Origin: Cytidiella melzeri
Taxonomy: Eukaryota > Basidiomycota > Agaricomycetes > Polyporales > Irpicaceae
Reading direction: 5' to 3'
DNA length: 64,000 nucleotides
Assembly: GCA_022592445.1 (NCBI GenBank)
Contig: JABYQR010000152.1
Span: 1 to 64,000, forward strand
Position numbers and translations under genes: made by a program. This document shows positions 22,650 through 32,070 of the stretch, piece after piece. Within the stretch, counting starts at the first letter, position 1. Each line of letters begins with the position of its first letter. The notes beneath the pieces are model-generated. The model was not told where the DNA came from, ran no database searches, and saw nothing but the letters and a program-made list of their open reading frames with translations.

Positions 22650-23720
22650 CTACATCTCCGCATCCGAGGACTCTGACACAGACCCCGCCAACCTCGTCAC
22701 CAACTCCGGCCTCGGCAAAGCCTGCATTCCCTCATCCTGATCCCGAGTTACATATTTCCACAACTTTTTCTTCTTTGGCCCTGTTGCCTCCGAGCCCTTC
22801 CTCTTCCTTGACAAAGCTTTGGATGTCTCAGACGTCGACTTCTCCATCTGGGGTGCCGTCATCCTAGGAGGCCCAGCCTTTGACATTGCCTCCTGATGTC
22901 CTTTTGGGACATCCTCTGAACGCTTCCTCCACACCTCCTTCACCGAGACGTCTCCAAGCTTGCAAGACTGTTTACCGGTCCTGCAAGCGAGACACGCCTT
23001 GCCCTTTGTCTTTGCATTTAACTCCCAGAGGCACTGGGACCCGGACTTGACGCAAGTCTTGCACGTCACATCTGATGTGCTCCAGTGAACTTCCACCACG
23101 GTCCCTCCACAAGTAACCCTCGTTGTCTTGGTATTGACTTGGGGCCTCTTTTTTCTTCGGGGTCTGCTCCGCATCCTCCATCTCGACATCCTTCAAGTCC
23201 TCATCCTCTTCCTCCTCCTTGTTCGAGTCCTCCACTTCTTCGTCTGAAGGGACGTACTGCAATGTCGCAGGACTCGAAGTCCTACTACGCCAAATTGTGC
23301 CTGCAACGAACTGCAAAGGTATTGTCAGCGCAGCCGCTGCTACTCTCGCCGCAATCTCCGCAGCCGCCATTTCTGTGATCTCCTTACGCCGCATCTCCAC
23401 AGCCCTCTTCTCCAGCATCAACTGCTTACCCTCAGCGGCCGCCTTTTTCTTTGCCTCCTCAGCTTCTGTCTTCAGCCTCCATCCTTACCTTCCCCTGCGC
23501 TGCAGCAACCAACTCCGCCGTCCTTCGGCGTTCCTCCTCAGCCGCTGCCTCTGCCCTCAATTACTCTTCCTCCTGCTCCATCCTTGCCAGCTCAGCCTTC
23601 CTCTTGGCAATTCCTTGCTGCCTCCGTGCAAAACAATTAGCGGCAGTTTCTGAAAAGGAATCTTTGAAGTCAGCCTATCTCCATCAAGGAGCGGGGATAT
23701 TCACCATTTGGGGTGGACAT
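22650..23720 (-). pseudogene. Antisense ORF with paired CxxC...C clusters inside the L2 element
   Basis: The reading starts near an ATG at 23,720 (MSTPNGEYPRS), passes an Ala/Glu/Arg-rich helical stretch, an acidic region (DEEVEDSNKEEEEDEDL) and then two cysteine clusters, CKTCVKSGSQC and CLACRTGKQSC, before a basic tail (GPKKKKLWK) and a stop near 22,650. Frames change at about 23,095 and in the N-terminal third, so this copy is broken. It lies antisense to the retroelement, between the chromodomain and the right LTR. The Cys spacing resembles half-sites of fungal Zn-binding proteins, but it is not a canonical Zn2Cys6 domain. Function unknown. Confidence 0.5.
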
Positions 23721-23875
23721 GTTGCTGCTGGGTACTGGGTAGTGGTGGTTGAAAGAAGAAAAGTTGAAGTCCAGCACTCGCACACTCACAGGACTTTATA
23801 CCAAAACTCCAGATCTCCAATGCGGATACATTAGAAGCATTGCCCTCATGGGTTCAGGCCTTAAGAGGGAGGTAC

Positions 23876-24458
23876 TGTTACAATCCAGCCCAACCACCTG
23901 ACTTCACGTGACCTCCGCACCCGAACACCGCGCCGCAAACGCTGCATCTCCACACCGACATCATCATGACCCTTATCATCCAAATCCTTTACATCATGCT
24001 GTGTTACAGTTCTCTTGTCTCTCCGCAAGAATGTGCAATTCCCTTTGTTCTGCTTTTGTCTACTCCTGTCAGACTTAGAATCATTGTAGTATATATACAA
24101 GACCCAACTGTAGTAAATAAGCAATTCAAATATTGAATAAGACTTCCCTTCTTATCCTCTCTTCGTCTGCATTTGACTTCACTAGCTGAAGTTGTCTTAC
24201 TCGTTGTTGTCCGACATCCCTTCGTTGTTTCCAGTGTTCCAATCACCACACCTCTGCAGGTCTGCATTTTGATTGAGCCTTGCTCTCAAACCTTTGATCC
24301 TGCTAAGTCCAAAATTTGAGTTACGAGAATCTCGAGTGGCGCAACTTAACTAGTTGAAGCCAAGACTCATTCTGATCCCCCTCGTCCACTCTGCCGCTGC
24401 CGCATCTCTGCAAACGCCGCAGCTCCGCATTTCCCCTTCCTTTGTCTTGCTCTTAACA
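23876..24458 (+). repeat. Right LTR, family L2
   Basis: 583 bp, TGTTACAATCC...CTCTTAACA, clearly the same family as the left LTR but with many substitutions, so the pair is old compared with the chromovirus. Its right edge touches the interrupted L1 copy. Confidence 0.85.
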
Positions 24459-25687
24459 CAGTCCAAAATAGTGGTAACAAATTGGAGGAATAAAAAGGAA
24501 GAACATTACACAGAGAACAATAGCTACTTTGGAAATCCATGGGAGAAAAGACTGTCAAGGCTCGGAAACAAGGGACAATGGAAAGATGGACCATGAGGCA
24601 AAGATCAATAGAGAAGGTGTTGCACCCAAAACAGGGGATAGACGGAGTTGGATACAATGGAATGTGACATGGATAGTCCAACAGAGACCGGATTTTTCCA
24701 ACAATGTCACAAGTTTATAGCCTTAGGCGCCTATCTAAAGCGCTTATTTTCCGGCTAGGAGTGTTACCAGACCTACCCTAACCAGGGTCACGTGACATCC
24801 TGCCTTATTTATCAATAGTCCAGACCCAAACCCTAGACTCAATCTGGAGCGGTTCCAGATCAACCTAGGCTATTGTTCTATTGTTCCTCTTCCATTGATA
24901 GGGATTCCCCAGGGATTCCCCCAGGTCTTATTGTTCTATTGTCTTTCGACTATTGTCTTCTATCTATTGTTAGGGATTCCCCAGGGATTCCCCCAGTTTC
25001 TATTGTTCTATTGTTCTATTGTTCTAGCCCTATTGTTCTCTGTACCCTGGTCCTTGACAGTTACTCAGGTCCTTGACAGTTACCCTGGTCCCTTATTGTT
25101 CTATTGTTACTCCAGCCCCACAGTTACTCCAGTCCCTAGTGTGGGAACTTGTGCACAGACCACCCAGCCACAGTATATATAGTAGCCCTTACCCTCCCTA
25201 GCTCTGCATCTTGACCTCTCTGTCATTTGCACTGCTAGGTGAGTTACTGCATGTAACTTAGTATCATACCTTATTAACTCTGTTATTTGCACTGCTAGTA
25301 TCCGGCCTTAGTGCCTGCTTGCCTGCTTATCATTGACTTTGACCTTGTTGTCGTTGTTGGAGATCTACCCCCCTTCCTCTCTACTTCACTCCCTTTTTAG
25401 GGTTATCAGCATAGCAGCAGTCACTCCGCGACAGAATGGTAACAGAGGTTTGGAAAGGCTGAGGGTTGAACCAGGCAATGGTAACCAATTGGAGTTAGGT
25501 CCGAGGTTGGAATGGACACAAGAAGATAACCAATGACATAATAGTCCTTGTTGGAGGCAATGTGGGTCAGGGAATAAGTGAGGAAGGACAAGTTGGATTG
25601 TCAAGGCAAATGTAAGGAAGACAAGTAGTCATCAGGATAATCAAAGAAGTGAAGAAAAATAATAGGGTGTGAAGACCATTTGTGACA
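24459..25687 (-). repeat. Inverted, truncated L1 LTR copy split by a solo LTR
   Basis: The minus strand from 25,687 reads TGTCACAAATGGTCTTCACACCC and then follows the L1 LTR at 993-1659, including the GGTTACCATTGCC and CCTCCATTCC-like regions. It is interrupted by the chromovirus-family solo LTR at 24,665-25,433 and ends at 24,459 against the L2 right LTR, losing its distal part. Confidence 0.75.
24665..25433 (+). repeat. Solo LTR of the chromovirus family with GAATG duplication
   Basis: TGACATGGATAG...CCGCGACA, 769 bp, diverged from the 6,038 LTR by scattered changes and an extra AGGGATTCCCC block. GAATG stands immediately before it (24,660-24,664) and after it (25,434-25,438), so this is a genuine independent insertion reduced by LTR recombination. 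It keeps the TATATATAG box and the GTGAGT...CTAG intron-like segment. Confidence 0.92.
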
Positions 25688-26306
25688 GTATCACATGATA
25701 GAACTCTCTGGAACCTTGTGGAACATGCTGCAACTATGATGTCATAGTGTAGAACATTCTAGTAGATGATGTCATAATTCTTAGAACCTTCTGGAAAAGT
25801 CTAGCCTTGTCTTAGAACAAGCTAGAACAAGTTTAGCCTTGGAGCTGGGTCATGGGGTCAGGTCATGGGGACAACTGCTATTGGTTGATTAATGAGGTGG
25901 CACCACTAGGGCATAGGGCATGCTTAGTAAGGTAGATTACTTCACTTACTCATGTAGGTAATTAGAGGTCCTAGGGTAGTACCTGGGGTCCTCCCCTTCA
26001 TGTATATATAGATGCACTCCTGAGGGCATATCCCCTCAGTCTTGTCCACTATGTTGATCAAGGACTACTTTGTACTCCCTAGTACTCACTCTCACCAACA
26101 CTCTACTCTCAATCTCACTATCTCCCCCTCAAGTCTATCAACTATCTGGTGAGTGTAACCTTGATTGTTACACGCCCCTGCTACTACTCACACACGTGAT
26201 CACCTCCCTCGAGGTCTGGTGAGTTTGTGCCTGGTCCCTCCGTGTCCAGGGGGTGTGTTAGTGTCTCAGCAAGTCTTTAATGCAAAATTGCAACGGACAC
26301 TCAACA
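25681..26306 (+). repeat. Probable LTR of a third family
   Basis: TGTGACAGTATCACATG at the left and GGACACTCAACA at the right look like LTR ends, and GTATATATAGATG near 26,002 is a TATA box followed by the CT-rich leader typical of fungal LTRs. No target duplication could be fixed, since TGTGACA at the left edge overlaps the end of the inverted L1 copy. No internal region follows, so it is solo or truncated. Confidence 0.5.
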
Positions 26307-26706
26307 AGTGACAGCCCTGTTGTCTACAATGAGATGAGACTAATTCTGTGTCATGTACAAGGCATTGCTGTTAGCTCTGCACATCCTGTTCTATAACAGT
26401 ATGGTGTCTGACACAGCAAGAGAGGTGTACATGCAAGACATACAAATGATTTGTATCAGACCACACACACTTCACAATCCTCCTACAAGATACAAAAACC
26501 TGCACTGCTGGACAAACCCCCCTCCCCCCACCCCCCAGGGAACAAAACACAACAAAGGTTGACAAGGACAAGATTGATGTCTGTGAGAATTGGAAGGCTG
26601 GTTAACATTGCTCTCTGTCAGATATGATGCAAGTTGTAAGGCTGAATGGACACACATACAACTTTGTTGGAAGTGTCAGCCCCAGCAATTTCCATAAACC
26701 ATCTCA
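26307..26706. other. Downstream flank of the secreted-protein gene
   Basis: No gene is supported. A C-rich run (CCCCCCTCCCCCCACCCCCC) near 26,515-26,537 stands out. The right part is presumably the 3' untranslated region of the minus-strand gene ending at 26,707. Confidence 0.5.
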
Positions 26707-27275
26707 TCAAACAGAGCTTGCTATCAAGCGTCTAGGATGTGGGGGTTTTGGGGGTGTTTTAATGCCATTGGAGTGGCCCGGGTGCTGAGGCTTCTGGCCA
26801 GCATTGTTGTGCTTTACATCTTCCAATACCTTGGACGCTAGTGATGTGACAATCTTGGGGCTCAGGTATACTCTCTTTTTGTGAACAAGCACAGCCTCTG
26901 GAACTGACACCTCTTCACTTGTCAGCTTTTCCAGACCAAAATGATGAGGACCACGTGCTTGGTATTGCAGCCTTTGCCTGTCAAACTCAGGATCGTGGTC
27001 AGCAGTCATTGGTTGACTGAAAGAAGTTTGTCAGAGACAGCTTTCATGCACCAGGCAATTTAAAGTGTAAGCACTCACTAAGACTTCTTGTAGTGAAATG
27101 TTAAGGGTGCAGTGGGAACAGGAGATTGGATGACAACATGTTCACCTGTACTTTGTCCCTCCAAAATGTTGTGGCTGCTAGAGAAAGGTGGAAGAGGGAT
27201 GGCAGATACAGTGACTGTATGGAACATGCCAGTAACAATGGCAACAAACAACATGAGAGTGGTTGAGAAATGCAT
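26707..27275 (-). CDS. Small secreted protein, 168 aa, two exons
   Basis: The exons are 27079-27275 and 26707-27016, joined across a 62-bp GTGAGT...TTTCAG intron in phase 2, giving 169 codons with stop. Residues 1 to about 25 form a signal peptide (Met-His-Phe, hydrophobic LMLFVAIVTG core, small residues VSA before Ile-Pro). The mature part is hydrophilic, with His/Pro-rich ends and no cysteine pairs or enzyme motif I recognise. It is an intact gene inside repeat-rich DNA, a setting typical of small secreted proteins or effectors in fungi. A TATATATA box on the minus strand lies near 27,465, about 190 bp upstream. I chose the second ATG at 27,275 over 27,362 because it puts the signal peptide at the N-terminus. 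Function unknown. Confidence 0.65.
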
Positions 27276-27479
27276 GATGAGCAAGGATATAGGGAGTTGA
27301 TAAGAGATTTGAAAAGACAGCTCAGAGACAGCTGGAGAAACAATTTGAGTATGATGACTCAAGATGAGTGAACTGTGAACAAGGTGTACTCACCGGCCTG
27401 CGCTAAAGTGATGGCAAAGAAATGGGGCTGATGGGACTGAATTACAAGTATGATGGCAAGGGGGTATATATAGCAGATG

Positions 27480-27850
27480 TGAAGGAAGTTTGGTAGTCAG
27501 TGACATAGCCTTTGGCTCCTGTAAAATAGAGTGATGATCATGATTACAGTTTCAAACCCACTTGATCATACATTGATTGCAGTCTCAGATATTCTGTTTT
27601 GGGAATAAAGTGTTTTGGTAGTCAGTGACATAGCTTTTAGCCCCTGCAAAATACATGTGAGTGATGATCATTAATACAAAATAGCTCCCAAACCAAATAT
27701 TTAAGCATTAATGTTGTTTTGGAGATTGGTTAATTTGGTAGTCAGTGACATAGGTTTTGGCCCCTGTAACATACTGTACATGTAACTGAAGATCTGATCG
27801 TAACTCAGCTCCCAAATCAACTGATCATGCATGAAGCATGTTTTGTGCAA
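27480..27850. repeat. Three ~120-bp tandem repeats upstream of the secreted-protein gene
   Basis: TTGGTAGTCAGTGACATAG recurs at 27,489, 27,615 and 27,735 (spacing 126 and 120 bp). Each copy is followed by TTTGGCTCCTG-like sequence and a GATGATCAT/GATCTGATCG motif. They lie just upstream of the TATA box of the minus-strand secreted-protein gene and may carry repeated regulatory sites. Confidence 0.8.
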
Positions 27851-28299
27851 GTCACAGATGTTCTGTTTCAGAAGTTGAGTGAATTGGATGGATCTTTGGT
27901 TCTGATACATGCAAACTACATAGGCAGCAGCGGATGAGACAATTTCTGACCAAAACAGATGGAGACACTCGGAAGACAGTCTGACAGAACTCGAACTGTC
28001 CGCATCAGACTTTAATGGGCCGGCAGGTTCTTGCTCAAAGTTGCCGCAAACAAGGGCGAGGGTATACCACTGATTGATGTTGGTGTTTCAGATAGTATTT
28101 TTGTTAGTAGAGATGGTTTTGTGTCAAATCATTGCGGTGGCTTCACACACCTATTCAATGATTCGTAGTAATTCATCAAGTTAGAGACGGAGATTTGTGG
28201 GTCCGAGGTTGAATGGAAATGTTTTTCTGGTTGGTTGGCTGCGGGTTAAGAGCAAGATTTGAGGGGGGCCGTCTTGGCCACAGAATTCAGGGGCGTGAA
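27851..28299. other. Intergenic boundary between repeat-rich and gene-rich halves
   Basis: No open frame or repeat of note. From here rightward the sequence changes from transposon debris to closely packed spliced genes. Confidence 0.5.
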
Positions 28300-28707
28300 T
28301 CATGGATGTGCTCGGCTTGATGCAGCTGAAAAGGGAGGAGACAAAACAGTCGCAGCTGACACGGCAGTACCAACAACTCGGTTTTGAGAGCGACTGTCGA
28401 TGTTCCGAGGTATCTTGCTCACAACTCTTTCAGCTGCGCTACTTGTGCGGCTTGCCAGTATGTCAGATCCTCTGCCTAGCTGGAAGCCACTCAATTTATT
28501 CAGACCGTCGTCGCTTGAGGAAGATCCACCTTTCGTGAGCTCATGCGTAGGAGAGGTCCCAGGACCACCAACAAGAGCCTCTAGCGGTCTTTCCATCTGT
28601 AGCGGACTACGCTCCATGTAGGATGCTCCGAGTCTCTCGATTGGACTGTCCCGCACTACTGGTTGAGATAATGGAGCTGCTGCTCCATCATTCAACAGGC
28701 CTGTCAA
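28300..28707 (-). CDS. Hypothetical ORF, 135 codons, doubtful
   Basis: An uninterrupted minus-strand frame from an ATG at 28,707 begins 12 bp past the stop of the F-box gene. It is Ser/Ala/Pro-rich (SGFQLGRGSD, SSAAERVVSK) without a known domain. It may be 3' untranslated sequence of the F-box gene rather than a gene. Confidence 0.2.
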   Translation of the reverse strand: MTGLLNDGAAAPLSQPVVRDSPIERLGASYMERSPLQMERPLEALVGGPGTSPTHELTKGGSSSSDDGLNKLSGFQLGRGSDILASRTSSAAERVVSKIPRNIDSRSQNRVVGTAVSAATVLSPPFSAASSRAHP

Positions 28708-28719
28708 TCAATCTCTTTG

Positions 28720-30227
28720 TCAACGTTGATTGCAGGAACGAGCTGGCAAATTCTCACCTAATATTCCATTCCCTGCTCTCGTTCGACGGCTTATGCGATA
28801 AGGATGGCAAATGAGATGAGGCACATTTTCTTTGAGCCAGGTGAGACCACTATCGGTCACCTCGTCGCACGATTTGATAACGAGGGTATGTAGCTTGGCC
28901 ACTGGCACTGGTGGGACAGCCACGTCTGAGCTATTCGCTGTCGACGACGAGTCATTACGTGCTTCGACCAGGGTTAAGAGCATTTGGTCCGTCACGTCAA
29001 GACATTGTGAGAGGTCTAGTGTCGCTAATTGTGGGCAGAGTGCTTGGGGATTTTGCGTTATTGCTTCAACGACTCCCTTCGCGTCCACGAAGCCGACCAG
29101 TTCCAGGCACTTCAGTGAAGTCGCGTCGCGTAAGAGTGCGATGAGACTTTCTGTACACTCCGCTGAGGTTACCCTATCGGAGTGCCTGTACACAATTGCG
29201 ATGGAAGCTAGACGAGTGACAACTCCGTTACCTGTGAGGGCTTGGACAATGGGACCGACTCCTGCGCGCAAGTCATAGAGCTCGAGGGAACGAAGGCCAG
29301 GTAAAAAAAGAGGAAGCAGTAGCCGAGCCAGTATTTCCCCTCCAGCAAGTCTAAGCTTCGTCAACTTGTGCAGCACAATGCATGGCGGGAGAAGACGAGG
29401 GATGAATGAAGGGGAAGGGAGCTCCCCGGCCAGACTCCATCCCTTGCACTCCAGAGAAAATGATTCTAGCATTGGGTTGCGATGTAAAAGCCACAAAATG
29501 TCAGGGACCGCTCGATCGTGCACTGCTTGCGTATACGTCAAATGACGTAAATACGTGCTGACGTCTGCGAGTGTGACCCAGTCTACAAACGTTCTTCGGC
29601 GACCAGAGAGTGTAAGTGCAGCGAAGAAGTGTTTGCAAACCAGCGGTGGTCTGTATGTCGAAGGTCTAGTGATTCAAGGTTGGAGATGACCGCCGGGGTC
29701 AGCTGCGGGAGTATCGAGCGCAAAGCCTGATACGTCATACCACCGACCGAAAGGAAGCGGAGAGAGTCCAATGCAACGTTTATGAAGATTTTTAGGGCTG
29801 CCATAACTTCTTTGCCGTTGTCCCGGATATGTAAACCTCGTAGTAGGCCCTGATTGCGGGATCGCCATAACATCGCTTTCTCCCTGGGCTTCTTAAGAGA
29901 AAGTGAGAGCGTGGACCACAGGATCGGCAGAGACACTACGGCCTGGCGCCAGCTGTGGCATACTTGCGCGAGCATGGTAACAAATGCGTGGTTCTCAGAG
30001 ACCACACTGAGCGTAAAGATCGCTAGCATGATCTCAAGTGGGACAGTCTGAATATGTTGGGTCATGGGCTCCTGAAAGGCTAGCCGCAAAGCCTATAGAA
30101 ATAAGTCAATGCACTTGAGCTCGTACATAACAGCACGAAATGGGCAAACCTTTGCTTCAAGTTTGCAATAAGACTCTTCTAGACCAGCAACGGTAGGGAC
30201 CTCGTGTGAGTCGTCGTGGCTAGCCAT
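28720..30227 (-). pseudogene. F-box/LRR protein, copy 1, one-base frame break
   Basis: Exon 1 is 30150-30227 (MASHDDSHEV...). A 57-bp intron follows, and exon 2 starts at 30,092. Near residue 40, VPLEIMLAIF with the SWRQAVVSLPILWSTL stretch is an F-box, which docks target proteins to Skp1-Cullin ubiquitin ligases. The rest is leucine-rich repeat-like (LRSLELYDLR, LATLDLSQCLDVTDQ, SCDEVTDSGLTWL). At about 29,603 the frame must shift by one base (SLVAEE then TFVDWV). The paralogue at 48,602-50,053 reads through the same point, so one base is missing here. This is either a real lesion or a sequencing error. Without the break the protein would be about 480 residues. Confidence 0.8.
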
Positions 30228-30796
30228 ACTAGTACTGTTCACACTGTAGGAGAACAAGCTTGTCATTGAAATGCAAAGAACACAATGTAATCAGTTCAGA
30301 CTACTCGTGCAGGTTGAAGTACCCCGTGTGTCGTGGGGAGGACGCGTCGGTGCTGATTACGTAATTTGTAATGTCCTGGTCGAGCGCACGTCTAACTTGA
30401 AGTGACCATCCACCACTTACTGTATGGCGACGTCTCCTTACTCTTGCACCCGCATACAACCGACCGTCTTCTCGTGAACTAGACACTACAGTGCGGCCGA
30501 CGGCGGGCCTCGTTACTCGACGTTCAGCCCATGACGTCATCGTCTGCTGCGTCGGCCTCCGAGGCAACGACCTACAACACACTCCGAGTCTCGTCCGAGG
30601 TGATATTTTCAGCATCGGGCGAAGAAGGAGGTAACGCGTACGGTCGGGCATCGTATATGCTGCATACAATGACGGCAGCGAGGGTCTTGAGGGCGTATAA
30701 GAAGGCGAACGCCATGTCGAACTGTTCTTCACCCAGCTGCCTTAGACATCCTCTCCTCCGTCGAACGTTTCGTCTCCCCTCGCCAGTACAGTCGCA
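30228..30796. promoter_or_regulatory. Divergent promoter region, F-box gene / opsin-related gene
   Basis: A perfect palindrome ATGACGTCAT at 30,531-30,540 is a CRE/ATF site, bound in fungi by stress-activated bZIP factors of the Atf1 type. It lies 257 bp upstream of the opsin-related start codon, which fits the stress regulation known for HSP30/Yro2-like proteins. No supported ORF. Confidence 0.5.
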
Positions 30797-31780
30797 ATGG
30801 CAAACGACGCACTCAACCTCAACCCGCCTAACGCCACCCTGCACATCAGCACCCATGGTTCAGACTGGCTATGGGCAGCCTTCGCTTTGATGGCATTCAC
30901 TCTGCTGATCACTGTTGGCTTGAACTTCATGGTATGCCTAATACCGTCCTCCTTCTCGTCTTGTCAACTCAACTTGTGTTACAAAGCGTCCTCGTGGTTC
31001 CCGCCTCTTCCACCAGCTGGCCATCATTATCCTCGCTACATCCAGTCTCGCGTACTTCAGCATGGCGTCTGATCTCGGTGCTACTCCCATCGTCACCGAG
31101 TTCCGCGCCGACGGTGAGACTCGTCAGATCTGGGTACGTCTCTGCAATGATACAATGCGATATGACCACTGATAGCTCTCTGCTGTAGTATGTGAGGTAC
31201 ATCCAGTGGTTCCTCACATTCCCTCTCCTGCTCCTCTCCGTTCTCCTTACTACCGGCCTTTCCCTATCTGAAATCTTCACGACATTGTTCATGGCCATCT
31301 TCCTCGTCGTCTGCGGACTCGTCGGAGCACTCGTCGAGAGCACCTACAAATGGGGATTCTTCACATTTGGCTGCGCCGCACTCTTCTACATCTGGTAAGT
31401 TTCTCCATCCCAAAGAAACATGCGTTCTGAGCTTAAGACTTTCTAGGTACGTGCTGCTCTGGCACGCACCCCGAACGACTTTCGCTGCCGATGGCGCTTT
31501 CCGTGTCGGCTTCCGCATCACCTCATCCGTCTTTGCCTTCATGCTGCTCACCTATCCCATCTGCTGGGCTTTGTGCGAGGGCGCCAATGTTATCTCCGCT
31601 ACATCCGAGATGATCTGGTACGGCATTCTCGACTGCATCACCGGCCCCTTCTTCATTCTCCTCTTCCTCTACAAACTCCATGCTGTCGACTACGCTGCCT
31701 TTGGCTTCACGTCTGGCAAGTATACCGACACTGCAGCCGTGTCTCGCCCGGTGAAGGCCCAAGAGGCAGGACAGGTCTGA
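30797..31780 (+). CDS. Opsin-related 7-TM protein (HSP30/Yro2/Mrh1 type), 273 aa
   Basis: The exons are 30797-30931, 30987-31133, 31189-31394 and 31447-31780, which close to 274 codons. Seven hydrophobic segments and the helix-C signature RYIQWFLTFPLLLL place it in the microbial rhodopsin superfamily. In helix G the residue four after Asp225 (GILDCITGPFF), which is the retinal Schiff-base Lys in true rhodopsins, is Gly229, and the proton-acceptor Asp of helix C is Gln100. So it should not bind retinal and belongs to the fungal opsin-related proteins, plasma-membrane proteins induced by heat, ethanol or acid. The start is the first ATG before the predicted first helix. A CRE-like site lies upstream. 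Confidence 0.9.
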
Positions 31781-32070
31781 GACATCCCTTCATCCATTGA
31801 AACGACGCTTCACGCTCTACGACCATTTTGTGATCATGTCTTCCAGTCATTGGACTACTAATAAGTACTCTACCCTATTCCTTCACTCATAATACCGCTT
31901 TTTACCCTCATGTTGCCCGTGTAATAATTCTCTGTTCCTTAGATATAGTATCTAATACTAGCGATGCTGTATGCACGATCTTTGTTGACGTGTATTGACA
32001 CTCAATTCAATTGTCAATTTGGTCTCACCATAGCGCGCCTAATGTCCGAGTCGCGCCTTGTTGGACTGAA

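Larger units (their letters stand above)
18033..24458 (+). mobile_element. Second LTR retrotransposon, rearranged and non-functional
   Basis: Two related LTRs (18,033-18,610 and 23,876-24,458; both start TGTTACAATCC and end CTCTTAACA) bracket about 5.3 kb, and a purine-rich AAGAGGGAGGTAC precedes the right LTR. Inside are a damaged gag (about 20,650-21,387), a truncated chromovirus LTR, a foreign chromodomain end, an AT microsatellite and an antisense ORF. No protease, reverse transcriptase or integrase core remains. No target duplication was found around the pair (AATTG against CAGTC), so the two ends may derive from different insertions. Confidence 0.7.

Noticed and set aside
23085..23834. 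Plus-strand Ser/Ala/Pro-rich ORFs
   Set aside because: They are the antisense shadow of the minus-strand Ala/Glu-rich and acidic frame, which has the recognisable cysteine clusters.
18028..24463. Target duplication around the L2 element
   Set aside because: Flanks AATTG and CAGTC do not match, so insertion as one unit is unproven.
25681..26313. Target duplication for the third LTR family (shared GTGACAG)
   Set aside because: The shared bases would require the LTR to begin inside its own terminus, and the left copy overlaps the inverted L1 end, so no true duplication can be claimed.
27460..27860. CRISPR-like array from repeated ~20-bp motif
   Set aside because: Three imperfect ~120-bp tandem units in a eukaryotic genome; the flanking sequence within units is also related, unlike unique spacers.
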